64,000 nucleotides of DNA. Source: Fistulifera solaris. Its lineage: Eukaryota > Bacillariophyta > Bacillariophyceae > Naviculales > Stauroneidaceae. The notes beneath the pieces are model-generated. The model had not been told where the DNA came from. It did not search any database and saw nothing but the letters and a program-made list of their open reading frames with translations. The position numbers and the translations under genes were made by a program. Positions 11,518 to 22,197 of the stretch are shown in pieces. The first letter of the stretch is position 1. Every line of letters begins with the position of its first letter. The stretch lies in assembly GCA_030295235.1 (NCBI GenBank), contig AP026135.1, forward strand, positions 452,001 to 516,000, in the 5' to 3' direction.

Positions 11518-13223
11518 TCACTCATAAATCGGATCCCATACCCACAAATTCATGAGCCACTGGTTATGTCGATGTGAGAAGCAGAACCAATTTTTCGTAC
11601 AACAAAGCACAACACAACGTACCTTTTCTCCTTCCGTCACGGGCAAGGCGGCATGATGACTGAAATCATCCAAATTGCCATCGGGAAGTTGCGAATAAAA
11701 CAAGACCGCTTTGCCTTTTTCGGGTTTGACATTCAGCGGCAAAAGGTTTCAGCGTTCACCCAACGGGGAAAGGACGTTTCACCACCCACCATGCCTTCGT
11801 TTAAATATAACAACAAAGTGGCGAACCGAGCGCCTTGATAGTCGTCTTCAATACGGGAAAACCCAAAATCGTGGTGGGCTGATTCAAAGAACGTGTCAGG
11901 ACATTTGGACTCAAACCACCACCACCATCATTATCATCATCATCACAACAAAACGTACCGGTATATTCCTGCGCGTGCGCATAATGCACCAATTGCAAAC
12001 TTTCCGCCACCGACTTGCGCGTCGGCAATTCGGGATGTTCATCCGGATTTCGATACCGCATCAACGACTCGTCGATGCGTAATAAATCAGCGGCCCGACG
12101 ATAAATGGCATCGACAATTGGTGATCGTTCGCGTTCGACCCACGAATTGAACGATGTCCGCGTCCGGCGGGTATCTTCCGTCACGACCTTTTCTCCCGCG
12201 TTCACATCACCCGTGGAACTCAATTTGAGATCAATGCCCTGCGCCAATTTGAGAATGTGTTCCACTTCCGGCTCCGATAAGAAATGGGGAATTTCAAACG
12301 CCCGGGGGGCACACGATAACGTTTTCAGGGTCATATTGAAGACGCCGGGTTCGCGATATTCTTTCATTACAGGTTCTGTCAATTGACGATGGTTTCCAGT
12401 AACAGCAATGGGACTCAACAACTCCGGCGGCGGCTCTGTCACAAACCGCGTTTCTTGGGTGGTTACCCAATGTTCTTGTCCGAAATAATCCGCTCTCCAC
12501 ATAAAATGACGCGGCGGTTCTCGCAAGTAATTGGCCAAATACGATCGTCCCGTGAAAGCCAAATACTGTTCATGAAAGTGAATAGTGTCGCGCCAATGTT
12601 GGTATTTGGCGCGTTCCGCGTCATTCAATGATGTTGCTAAATTCTGTTGTGTTTGTGTTGCGTCGCCTTTGACAAAATACGGATCGTACAATTGAATATT
12701 GTCGGGATACTCTTGAACGACGAATGTATGAATCACTTCATCGGGATTGTTGGGAGGCGTGAAAACAAATTTGTGACCAGGAAAGGACGCTGTCCCCGAA
12801 GCCGTAAACGGAGCATGTTCGCGCATCAAATGTTTCTTGCCACCCGGTTCGACCCTTTTTCGCACAAAAAGAGAGTGAGTGAGGTCATCCTATTTGTCAT
12901 TGTCACAAAGCAACAAGTTTTTCTACCGAACGAAGAACGTACCAATAGAGCGCCAAACGACGATTGCTCGCATTGATGAACTTGGCAGAAAAGCCTCGGT
13001 GTTTCGGAGCAACTTTGGTCGACGCGGGAGGCTGGCCTTGATAAAAGGAAGCAATGTCCGGTTCGACATAGACATAGGTCGATTGTTCTCCTTCACCAAT
13101 GTTGTAAATCATTTCCCGTAAGGCCGGATCGTGTTCTTCCGTTGCGGAACATACCGGCGCTTCGGCTCTCGAAACGGAGATGAGAAGAAACGGTGCAACG
13201 AACCAAGTCAATAAGGTCTTCAT
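11518..13223 (-). CDS. Prolyl 4-hydroxylase-like 2OG-Fe(II) dioxygenase, copy 2
   Basis: Paralogue of the gene at 5821-7098, in opposite orientation. Signal peptide MKTLLTWFVAPFLLISVSRA. Introns, all GT-AG: 12942-12855, 11958-11879 and 11622-11560. The second intron sits just before the iron site: exon 3 opens with HHDFG (HxD) where copy 1 has HADFG. The distal His (FSHHAALPV) and 2-oxoglutarate Lys (EGEKW) flank intron 3; the last exon is LMNLWVWDPIYE. Copy 1 has only the intron near the end, and it lies about 40 residues earlier. One frame break in the A4 run at 11,741-11,744; both sides match copy 1. Role as for copy 1, in the ER/secretory route. Confidence 0.86.
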
Positions 13224-13594
13224 GGTCAGTCATTATAACTGTATTTGCGTTTTTCCAGCGAACGAAAACGTCCGCTTTTGTTTTTGTTTGTCATCGTCGG
13301 GCTTCGGATTACGTTTCTGTCCTTTCGGTTTTCATGTTTAAGGAAATGGCTAAGTCCAAAAATTGAGAAGATTGCTTACTTATCCAAAAATCACCCCCTA
13401 TATGCTATGCGACATTCACCCCCTGCATTTCACCGGACAAGAAATAATAATAATACTCCGTACCAGTAATAAGTAATAAGTACTACAATAAAAGGACCGC
13501 AAAAAATAAAAAAAAACGAAAAAAAACACTAAGAATCACGCAACATATTCAATGAAAACAAAAGGAATGTTCCCAAACAACAACAACAATATCC
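13224..13594. promoter_or_regulatory. Divergent region, P4H copy 2 / torsin-like gene
   Basis: 371 bp shared upstream region of two genes whose products are both predicted to enter the ER. Contains AATACTCCGTACCAG near 13,454 and a long A-rich tract (13,500-13,530). No clear TATA box. Confidence 0.45.
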
Positions 13595-14899
13595 ATGGGT
13601 CGCTTTGCGTTAAATGACGACAACGACGACTGCTGTTGGGAATTTGTAGCAAATTCGGGCGAAGAAGGAGCTTTGGTGGTGAAAGAAACGACACGGAGTG
13701 ATGAAAAACCACACAAGAAGAAGACTGTAGACGACCCATCCGATTCTTTTGCCGTGATTGTCCCTCATTCTCCACCCAAAACAATTTTCAGCCAATTGAG
13801 AAAAGTCTCTTTATTTGTTATTCTCTTGAGTTATTTGTTGCAACGCTATCTACCACCGGCTCCTCCGTTGAGTGAGACGACATCATTATCCACGACTTGG
13901 ACGGAATTTTTGGCCCATCATTTCTTTCAACTCGGGCAATCCCTGACCGTGTTGACGGTGCAAATTCCATTGCATGTTTCACAGTGGATCGTTTCTACAA
14001 TAACAATGGATTTACAGCTCGCGTACGAACGATATCACGAATCGCAGTGTCGTTTTCGTCCCTTGACTCGGTTATTGCCCGTCGCCGGACAACCGCTCGC
14101 GGTGCAAATGGTCATGGATACCATCGAAACATGGTCGCACACGAAACCGCTTTTTGTGTTGTTGACAGGATTTCCGCACACCGGTCAAACGACCCTGGTG
14201 CAGGCCATTGTAGAAGAATTGTGGAGTGATTGTGTCGATGGCGAACAACGCCTTTTTCTCGCAACAAACTGGAACCAACAATGGTCCCAGATGACCCATC
14301 ACGCCCAAGTGTATCCATCGGGTGCAATGATTTTTATCCCCCAGGTACAAGTAGAAGATACCACTGACCTGTTACTTTTGCTCCGGGCGGACGACGCGTG
14401 GACGTCCCATACTCTGGTCCTGGTGGGGAGTCACACGATCGGTCGATCAGCGATTGCCCGGGCGTTGCGACAAGATCAATTTCATTACAACAATACAGTA
14501 TTGTGGAACGAATTATTAAGGCGTCAGGGCAATTGGGATGCGGTGATTCCCTTTCAACCCTTGACGCGGGATACGCTGCGAGACGTTGTGTCGTTGAAGA
14601 TATCGCGACTGGCGGATCATCCTGTCATGTTGACGGATCGTTTCTTGAATGTATGGTTGGATCAGGCCGAATATTTGGAATGGAAACGTCGTGATACACC
14701 AGACGACGAAGCGGTGCCGTTCCTGACGGTGGCCTTGCAGGGTGCCCAAATGTTGGACGACAGTCCGTTGTGGAAACGATTTCTCGCGGGCTGGAAGCGA
14801 TGCTCGAAAGAAACTGTGTATCAGATGGATTATTGGGACGGTGATATTGTGTTGCAATCGGATGAGGGTCAACCTGGTTGTTCCTTTCCTCTGTTGTGA
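13595..14899 (+). CDS. Torsin-like AAA membrane protein with altered Walker A
   Basis: Unbroken 434-codon frame. A cytosolic-like acidic N-terminus (1-65) precedes one membrane helix (VSLFVILLSYLLQRYLPPA, about 70-88). From about 160 the order fits torsins/ClpB-like AAA: GQPLAVQMVMDTIETW, then a P-loop relative LLTGFPHTGQTTL, a sensor-like LVLVGSHTIG, and a C-terminal helical part with several Trp and acidic residues. The P-loop has Gln where Lys binds ATP phosphates (GxxxxGQT), so the protein may bind nucleotide weakly or not hydrolyse it. Torsins act in the ER/nuclear-envelope lumen; here that is inference. Family assignment moderate; it could be another AAA branch. Confidence 0.65.
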   Translation: MGRFALNDDNDDCCWEFVANSGEEGALVVKETTRSDEKPHKKKTVDDPSDSFAVIVPHSPPKTIFSQLRKVSLFVILLSYLLQRYLPPAPPLSETTSLSTTWTEFLAHHFFQLGQSLTVLTVQIPLHVSQWIVSTITMDLQLAYERYHESQCRFRPLTRLLPVAGQPLAVQMVMDTIETWSHTKPLFVLLTGFPHTGQTTLVQAIVEELWSDCVDGEQRLFLATNWNQQWSQMTHHAQVYPSGAMIFIPQVQVEDTTDLLLLLRADDAWTSHTLVLVGSHTIGRSAIARALRQDQFHYNNTVLWNELLRRQGNWDAVIPFQPLTRDTLRDVVSLKISRLADHPVMLTDRFLNVWLDQAEYLEWKRRDTPDDEAVPFLTVALQGAQMLDDSPLWKRFLAGWKRCSKETVYQMDYWDGDIVLQSDEGQPGCSFPLL

Positions 14900-15145
14900 C
14901 ACTATAGCCATACCTGGTACCGGTAGCTCGCAAGAACGTTGTTGATACAGCTCGATGAGAGGGAAACATGATTATGTCTCAACGCGACACGTCAACGTCA
15001 GCTAGCGCCGAGTCAGATTGCAAAAAAACCTCTCTTTACTACTCCGTAGACTATTTCATTATTTCACATCCTTTCATTCTTCTCCTTGTCGAGTCAAAGA
15101 ACATTACTATTTCCTTCCTCCCCATTACATCCGTTCAGACTAATA

Positions 15146-15886
15146 ATGGTCTCATTAACACCCATCGAACGCAGTCAAGAAGTCGCCACCGACGCTACCC
15201 ACGAAGGACTATTCAATGGCTTCTTCACACTCGTACCGTCGACGGCCGCCGTTTATTGGGCCAGTCAAACGATTCCGGCCTTTCGAGCTCGTACCAACTT
15301 ACAATCCCGGACGGCCATGGCCATTATGCCCGCCTTGTTCGTATTTGCGTTAACGTCGGAACACAAATTAACGCACCGCATGAAACAAGTCGCGTACGAA
15401 TCACAACACTCACGTGAAACGGTGCAATGGGCCGAACAACAAATCAAGTCACAACCAACAACAACAACAACTGTCAGTGTCACAGAATTGTACGAACGCT
15501 CCATTGCGGAATCGGGCGTTTGTATTGTTCCAACCTTGCGATGGCATCATCGTGTCTTGAATTATGCCAACGAACATCCCATCCAAGTCTTATCCAGTGT
15601 GGCGTTACCGACCATTGGATACATCTTTTATGGGCGTTCTGGAAAAGAACACTTGGCATTGAGTAGTAAAATCATGCATACCCGAGTCTTTGGACAATTC
15701 GCCACGTTAGTGCTGTTGCTATCGGTCATGGGTTTAAAAGAATTCATGGATCGGAATGGGAAATTCATTACGGAACAAGAAGCACAAGAACGCGTCCAAG
15801 ACATGCACCGGATTCGGGCCGAATTGTTGCAGCATTTGCAAGAAAAGAAAGAAACAAAATCTTCCGCCGATGCAATAGAAGAATAG
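15146..15886 (+). CDS. RCF2: Rcf2-like HIG1-domain respiratory supercomplex factor
   Basis: Start at MVSLTPIERSQ. Four hydrophobic segments: two near the N-terminus (GLFNGFFTLVPSTAAVYWAS and MAIMPALFVFALTSEHKL) and two in a C-terminal HIG1 domain (LPTIGYIFYGRSGKE...MHTRVFGQFATLVLLLSVMG). This 2+2 plan with a soluble linker is that of fungal Rcf2, an inner mitochondrial membrane protein that associates with cytochrome oxidase and complex III. A short charged coiled tail (EAQERVQDMHRIRAELLQ) follows. No cleavable presequence is obvious. It ends 49 bp from the convergent aminotransferase. Confidence 0.78.
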   Translation: MVSLTPIERSQEVATDATHEGLFNGFFTLVPSTAAVYWASQTIPAFRARTNLQSRTAMAIMPALFVFALTSEHKLTHRMKQVAYESQHSRETVQWAEQQIKSQPTTTTTVSVTELYERSIAESGVCIVPTLRWHHRVLNYANEHPIQVLSSVALPTIGYIFYGRSGKEHLALSSKIMHTRVFGQFATLVLLLSVMGLKEFMDRNGKFITEQEAQERVQDMHRIRAELLQHLQEKKETKSSADAIEE

Positions 15887-15935
15887 AATGTCATTGGTAA
15901 CAAAAAAGTAAACGTTTTTTTAACAACTACTACAC

Positions 15936-17298
15936 TTATTGATTTTGGAAATACGCCGCAAAACGACGATGCGCTTCTTGTAACGTTTCGGCATTTTTGC
16001 AATAGGCAAATCGCAACAAATTTTGGGCCAACGGTACATTCTCGGGACTGTAAAATGCCGATGGTGGAATCGCCGTGACACCGACCGTTTGCGTCATCCA
16101 TCGACTGAGGGCCCAATCGCGGGGCATGGGCGTGACCGGCATGGCGGGAGTTTTTTCCATCGAAGGATACGGAAACTCAATCGCCGATGTATCGGCCATG
16201 ATGAAAAAAGCCACCCGCGGGGACAATCGGTGTCATACCGGCCGCTTGCAAAGCTTCTACTAACAATTGTTGTTTTTGATGATAATCGTCGGCCAAATAA
16301 TCATATTAGGACGGCAAGCCCTGATACGGTTGTCGGGCTTGCACTAGTGCTTGCGCAATGGCATCTTGATTGACGGTCGGTGCCGAAAAGGTCACCCATT
16401 GTTGGACGGCGGTCACAGCTTGGACCAAATGGGGTGGTCCAACAGCCCAACCGACTTTCCATCCAGTACAACTGAAGGTTTTGCCGGCCGAACTGAGCGT
16501 CAAGGTTTGATCCCATAACAGGGATGCCATAGGAACGTGGGGTTCTTTGGTTTTATCAAAGACCAAGTATTCGTAAACTTCATCCGCTATGACTGTGATC
16601 CGAGGATGTTTTCGTACAATTTCGGCAATTCCTTCCAACTCTGTTTGCGAAAAGATTTTGCCCGTCGGATTGTGCGGTGTATTCAAAATAAAGGCTTTCG
16701 TCTGCGGCGTAATCGCTCGTTCGAATTCCTCCAAATCGAGTTGGAAGTAATCACTGGCACCGGAGGCGTCCGACGAAGGCCGCAAGGGCACATAGACGGC
16801 TTTCCCACCAGCCATTTGAACTTGACTGCTATAAATATCAAACGCCGGTTCCAATAAAATCACTTCATCTCTGGCTTGAATCAATCCCATCAAGGCACAA
16901 TACAAGGCGTGCGTACATCCGACGGCGGTTGCGATGTGTGTTTCCGCAACTATATCGGTTCTTTGTAATTTGGAATTGTAATCGTCGGCCAAAACGTGGG
17001 CGAGGGGCATATGCGCGGCACTCCGGGCGTATTGATTCGCGTTTCTTTGATAGACGGCGGCGTGCATCGCGTTTTGGACAAAAGCTGGTGGATCTTCCTC
17101 GGGATACCCTTGTCCTAAATTGATGGCTTGATGTTGTGCCGCCAAGGGGGAAAATTCGTGCCAAACGGTCGGACGATCCAAACCTTGCAAACGATCAGCC
17201 AACACGAGCGATGAAAACAAACGACAACCACGACGACTCCTCGTCTGGTGTATCGTGCTACGACTACTCAAAGCCAAGACCGCTTTTCGTAAATTCAT
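15936..17298 (-). CDS. Kynurenine/glutamine-type class I aminotransferase
   Basis: PLP-dependent fold type I enzyme. Visible: INLGQGYPEEDPP near the N-terminus, NTPHNPTGKIFS, the aspartate motif VIADEVYEYLVFD, the PLP lysine in TLSSAGKTFSCTGWKVGW, and C-terminal PPSAFYS and LLRFAYCK. This pattern is that of kynurenine-oxoglutarate/glutamine transaminase and methionine transaminases; the exact substrate is uncertain. Start taken at MNLRKAVLALSSRS, giving a basic Ser/Arg-rich N-terminus that would suit mitochondria; a longer in-frame extension runs through a tetranucleotide microsatellite and is unlikely. Frame breaks near 16,308 and in the A6 run at 16,204-16,209; the stretch between them reads LVEALQAAGMTPIVPAGG, as expected for the family. 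Confidence 0.85.
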
Positions 17299-17648
17299 TG
17301 GTGTAATAATAACAAGAAGTAATGAAAATAATAATAAAAGAGAGAATGAATGAATGAATGAATGAATGAATGAATGAATGAAAAAACGAAACGAGATTGT
17401 TTTGCGATGCAACATGGACACATGGATTGGAACAAAAATGACAGCACCGACGCAGTACAGTATCACGTATAGTAGAATCAGTTCGATGCATCGTTCAGTT
17501 TACCATTATTTCACTCTCTACTGGTACAGTACTTGTACTGTGCCCGACGACGACCTCCTTCGTCCCCCTCACAACATCGTCACAACGTGTACGAAACCCA
17601 AAAAACAACATTATCTATCTTTAGACTCTTATAGTGCCATTAAAAGAC
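17299..17648. other. Gap between two minus-strand genes
   Basis: 350 bp upstream of the aminotransferase. Holds the GAAT microsatellite and a GTACAGTACTTGTACTGTGC inverted repeat (near 17,523-17,542). No gene seen. Confidence 0.4.
17344..17380. repeat. (GAAT)n tetranucleotide microsatellite
   Basis: About nine perfect copies of GAAT in the 5' region of the aminotransferase gene, 45-80 bp upstream of its start codon on the minus strand (ATTC in the transcript sense). Confidence 0.95.
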
Positions 17649-18832
17649 TCAAGGCCAAAAATGAGCCGCCACACCGACGTGACGTAACGTATGAAAGAGT
17701 TGCAAGCTCTCTTCGATCGTCCCTTGCATCGAAGATTTCCAATCGGGCGCAATCTCTTCCATGTGCACATGATGTTCGAAATAAAAATGATCAATCTTGT
17801 CCGAAAAGTTTGTGGCAATCTGGTTGGCGAGAGGCAATTCCACGGACGGTGTATCGACATCCAATTTGACCACAATCAAATCATCTTCATTGAATCGACT
17901 GAGAATCCAGTGGAGGGGATTGAATTTGTCACCAGGTTCCGGATTGACGGCAACATTGTTCCAATGATACGACGCCATCAAATGCTCTGGCACTTTCGCA
18001 AAGACATCGATTGGATCTTTCAAACTGATTTCGAATGCATAAATGTGATCAAAGAAAAACCCAAATTGGTGATACAGATCCACAATGTACATGGCGGGAC
18101 TTTCGGTGCCGGCATGAAAATCCAACGACGCGCCCATATCAACAAAAACAGTTCGGGTATGATTCTTTAATTGCCGACACAGGGTGGGGAAATCGTGGAC
18201 CATATAGTTCATATTGAGTTTGTAAGTGTCGTGATCAAAACAAAAGAAGGATGCCGCATCGGTGTCAACAAGGGTTCGACGTAACCCGCTCTCGTGTACG
18301 ACAATTGTTGACTGGGGAAGATGGCCGGTAAGCCATCAGGATGCAATTCGAGACTTGCACAGACCTGCTCTTGCGGCACCGTTTGCATTTGCAGACGAAG
18401 ATCTGGAACGGGAGGAAAGTCTGCTATGCGTTGCGAATAATCGCGCAACTCGTGAAGAAATTGTTGTAATTCCTCATAGTAGGGTGTGGAAGTGGGATCT
18501 TTCCAAATGGCGCATCCGGAAGGATTCGAAGGCCGATTCCACCACCACGTTCCAGATTCGGTGGTGGGTGTATTGTAGAACAGCTCAGCGACGTGATTGA
18601 GGACGTATTTCTCGACAATGGCGGGAACGTAGTCGCTGTACGGCTCGCGCTTGTTGATATTGTCGCCGTAGGAAGAATTGTGATACGTCAATTTCTTGCC
18701 ATTGTTATTTTGTCGTAAAGAAGGTGTCGATGAATGAGAGCATCCGAGAAGAGCAGTTTGTGCTTCCAAGTAAAGGCTGACGAGGTCGAATGCTATCACA
18801 ATAGGAAATGCATACTTTATTAACTGATGCAT
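17649..18832 (-). CDS. Unknown secretory-pathway protein with methyltransferase-like region
   Basis: N-terminus MHQLIKYAFPIVIAFDLVSLY is hydrophobic and probably a signal anchor. The first half is polar, with Trp-rich SGTWWWNRPSNPSG. The second half begins FFCFDHDTYKLNMNYMVHD and continues TVFVDMGASLDFHAG, FDHIYAFEISLKDP and DDLIVVKLDVDTPSVELPL; the VFVDMGAS...AFEIS...VKLDVD series resembles an FkbM-like Rossmann methyltransferase core, though the glycine-rich loop is weak. One frame break in the T4 run near 18,240. Start moved to the ATG at 18832. Function not known. Confidence 0.7.
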
Positions 18833-19471
18833 GATGAAGTCCGTCAATCAGTTTCCTATTGACAGTCAATGAAAGGAGAGCCATGGAATTACTGTCTTGT
18901 AAAAAGGCAAAGCCGTGGTTGGATTGGCGCATCGATGAAGCCGGAACGCTGCCGAGCGTCGGCCACGTCACGAAACGTGTCAATGCCGAAGTACGAAACA
19001 AGAAAATCGACCGAAGAATTTGCTCCCGTCATACTAGAGTGTAAAAAACAGAACGCGTGACAGGACTGCAGGATTGGAGGCTTTATACTGAGATCTAATA
19101 TTATATCGTTGGAAAACCGTATATAGACGTTATATTTCCTTAAGTGACTTCACTTTTGGTTGGGGTCGTCCTTCGGACTTCGGACGCGTGTTTTTACGTT
19201 CTGTCGGTAGCGATGCGACTTGAACCGTTGAGTGCCGCTCACGCGAGCGACATCAAGCGGAGCGTTTGATTTCTTCACAACGAAAGAATGTGTTCCATGC
19301 CATTGCAACACAATCCAAATCATTCTAATCGACGATTGAAACAGATCAAGGACTCGAATTGGGCACACCTGTAACAGACGTGTTGGTTTGCAACGAAGCA
19401 GTGGCCCTCGTTCGGGGAAAGTAGAATTTTCGATATTCGATTCGTTCTGCGAGCTCCAGAATCGATAAAGA
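18833..19471. promoter_or_regulatory. Divergent intergenic region
   Basis: 639 bp between the start codons of two unknown genes. Several short open frames exist in it but none has protein-like composition. No repeat or RNA gene seen. Confidence 0.4.
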
Positions 19472-20704
19472 ATGAACAACAATCACCACAAAAATGAAAG
19501 GCAAGAACCTCCTCAACCTCGTGGTCATCGTCGAGTGCGTCCGTCACTTCCTCCCTCAGTCGTTTCTCTGCCGGGAAGGATCTCGCAACCGTCAGATAGT
19601 CAGGCTATTGTGTATCCGTATTCACAACAATCTCCCGAATCTAAACGGTCGGCCTCCAATAATCAATCTACAATGCAACAAGCGGCCAGTCCGTGGCCAA
19701 CAGAATCGCATTCTAAGCCGTTCGACTATTCACGTCAGCCTCCATCGTCAGTAGTGCCGAATCTGGAGCGAATACATCCGCTCAAAAAGGTCGACCCGAC
19801 CGTCGCACGACAGAATTTATCCATTGACACATCTTACGTGGAAGGAGATGAGTTCACTGCGCTACTTCATGGTATGCAGGATGAAAGCTACGGTGCCGTT
19901 GAATCGGGTAGTAGACGAAAATCGGACATGCCACAAACGAGTGAGTTGGTCAAGAAAGCAACGAGTCTTGCTGGGGAATCAAAACGACCACCGAAACGAC
20001 CCATGATGGCCGTTCCAACAACTCCCGACGTCTCACCTCGACGCAGCCATCGCCGTCACAATTCGGACAATTCACGAACTGCCTATCTCCCGGTGCGAGC
20101 TCGGTCGCTCACCAATTATGAAGGTTCTTCCTTGCGACCACTTCCACGGACACTTTCTTCTTCCTCGTTGAATAATCCTCCCGCGTCCCGCCATCATCGT
20201 CGTCGATCCTCCAATTCGGTATTTTCCTCGGTTGGGTCGGTTATGACGGACGCCAGCATGATGACACTGGTCACGGATATTGAGAAATCCTCGCTGTTTG
20301 CGGGATACGACAGGTTCACTGGTCAAGCGCTGTTCAAATTACCCATCAGCTCGGTGCAAATTTCCGTGGAGGAACATCCGAATGGTGAATTCTATCAAGT
20401 ACGAGAAAACGATCAAACCTTTGAGAACTATCATCACCAGGGAGAAGACTTGGTTGACGCGCGAATCAACCATAGTTCGGGACCTCGCTATGCGTTGCCT
20501 CCGACCCGTTACGTCATTCATGCTCCTCCCGATCTCTATCGGCGCATGGTGGATGAAGTATGTCGCAGTTCCAGTTTACCCTGTGGAATTTTCTTTTGTG
20601 GTCACCATGAAGATGTTGCCAAGCCGAGCTTGATGATCGCCGTTCTTGTGCTCCTAATCGTCTTCGGCTGGATGGGACTGGTGGCTTATATTTATCGCGG
20701 CTAA
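19472..20704 (+). CDS. Disordered tail-anchored membrane protein, unknown
   Basis: Unbroken 410-codon frame. Residues 1-270 are low-complexity and rich in Ser, Pro, Arg and His, with several RRxS-type basic-directed phosphorylation sites (RRKSD, RRHNS, RRRSS). Residues 275-375 are more ordered (SSLFAGYDRFTGQALFKLP, ALPPTRYVIHAPPDLYRRM). A single membrane helix lies at the extreme C-terminus (SLMIAVLVLLIVFGWMGLV, ending YIYRG), so it is probably tail-anchored with the disordered part in the cytosol. No family recognised. Confidence 0.8.
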   Translation: MNNNHHKNERQEPPQPRGHRRVRPSLPPSVVSLPGRISQPSDSQAIVYPYSQQSPESKRSASNNQSTMQQAASPWPTESHSKPFDYSRQPPSSVVPNLERIHPLKKVDPTVARQNLSIDTSYVEGDEFTALLHGMQDESYGAVESGSRRKSDMPQTSELVKKATSLAGESKRPPKRPMMAVPTTPDVSPRRSHRRHNSDNSRTAYLPVRARSLTNYEGSSLRPLPRTLSSSSLNNPPASRHHRRRSSNSVFSSVGSVMTDASMMTLVTDIEKSSLFAGYDRFTGQALFKLPISSVQISVEEHPNGEFYQVRENDQTFENYHHQGEDLVDARINHSSGPRYALPPTRYVIHAPPDLYRRMVDEVCRSSSLPCGIFFCGHHEDVAKPSLMIAVLVLLIVFGWMGLVAYIYRG

Positions 20705-21028
20705 CGGCAGTTGGCGCTTTGTATTATTACCAGTGAACTTGTAATTGCTGCGCTATTGTATCGACTATCGACTCGTGCTTTGTCGAAATCTAAAATCTGT
20801 ACCATTGTGAACGAGAAGACCAGATTTACTGTAAAACCAATTTTGATGTATAAAAAGAATCCTAAAGATATACAATAAGTCGTTCTATATCATTCTTAAG
20901 CGACCCCCTATTATCCCAGGGGAAGTTCGTACACGATTCTCAAATCATTTTTCCTGAAACGAAAATGACTAAAGCCGGTAAATCACAAACTAGCCTCACG
21001 TCATTTCCGTTCCCTAATCCCTTTACTT
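20705..21028. other. Convergent 3' gap
   Basis: 324 bp between converging genes. AT-rich, with AATAAGT-like polyadenylation-like sequence near 20,875. Nothing else seen. Confidence 0.4.
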
Positions 21029-22197
21029 TCAACCCGAAGGAGCAATACCATTGTCGACTCTCGTCCAGTCAAAGTCCATTACACCCTGACTCACAGTATA
21101 TCCTTGCATGCGGAACAAGTCGCGGAACATACCTCGGAGATACGCCACGTTGGGCTTGGCCTCGAACTTGAGAGATCGGCAGTACGCGAGGTACTCGGCA
21201 AACTGATTGGGGCAACCTTGGCATAAGGCCGGGATGGTCATCGATTGTTTCTTTTCCAAAATCAATTTGTATTTCCGGTTGGCCGATTTCGCCTGAATTC
21301 CCTGCCACGGGAGTCCTCCTTTCAAGAAGTACACGAGTACGTAACCAATCGTTTCCAAATCATCCCGTCGGGACTGTTCGACACCCAAGTGATTGTTGAT
21401 CGACGCGTAACGGGGCGTCCCGGTCAACGAACGACCTTCCCTCTGCGGAATGTGCTGCAGCGTACGGGGGTGACGGTACCGCTTCGCCAAGCCAAAGTCA
21501 ATGCAAAACACCATATTGTCGTTGCCTTTTCCCGTCACGTCCGTCACAAAGTTTGCCGGTTTAATATCTCGGTGAATGAGATGGCGCGAATGCATCAATT
21601 CCACGCGCTCCAACATTTGATCGGCAATGAGTAGTACCGTTTTGAGAGAAAAGCGACGTCCGCACTTGTTGAACTGATCCTCGAGCGAAGGACCGAGAAG
21701 GTCCATGACCATGAGGTTGTACGAGTCTTGCGTTCCGAAATAGTGCACTTTGGCAAAGCCTGGAGCATTCTGCAGCTCGCGGTATACTTTATACTCGTGA
21801 CGGAGCTGCGGGCATCGTGAGCCGTGCTTTTCAAATTTCACAGCAACCTAATGAATCAAGCCATGTGTTAGATTAGAATGAACATTCATATATAAATAAC
21901 AACGGCGTTATCCAAGCCTTATCAACATTCGTTTTCCTGACTTCCAGCCAAAGTCACGTATACTTTGTACTAAGACCGACACGGCCCCGCAACACAAAAT
22001 TTCATCGTACCTTCTCGCCATTCGCACCGACCCCGAGGTAGATATCACCAAAGGAGCCTCCACCCACTCGCTTGGTGATACGATATTTCTAAACAGAGAC
22101 AAAAACAACGAAAAATCAAGAGGGGTGAGTTACGTGATTCCCATGGTCATCGCACGTAAAACGCTACGTGAATTCGTACCGAGATGGCGGTCTGCAT
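21029..22197 (-). CDS. Casein kinase I
   Basis: Three exons: 22197-22180 (MQTAIS), 22088-22011 and 21847-21029, with GT-AG introns of 91 and 163 bp. The product is about 304 residues, a bare kinase domain. Visible are the glycine loop RVGGGSFGDIYLG, VAVKFEKH (ATP lysine), LIHRDIKPANF (catalytic loop), FCIDFGLAKRYR (DFG), GTPRYASINNHLGVEQSRRDD (CK1 substitute for APE, here ending in SINNH) and LPWQGI. The usual CK1 C-terminal extension is almost absent. CK1 phosphorylates primed acidic sites in many signalling pathways. The 18-bp first coding exon was chosen because it gives a start codon in phase directly before KYRITKRVGGGSFG. Confidence 0.93.

Noticed and set aside
17299-17466. N-terminal extension of the aminotransferase with repeated HSFI
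   Set aside because: It is the translation of the GAAT microsatellite; the ATG at 17,298 gives a normal organelle-type presequence.
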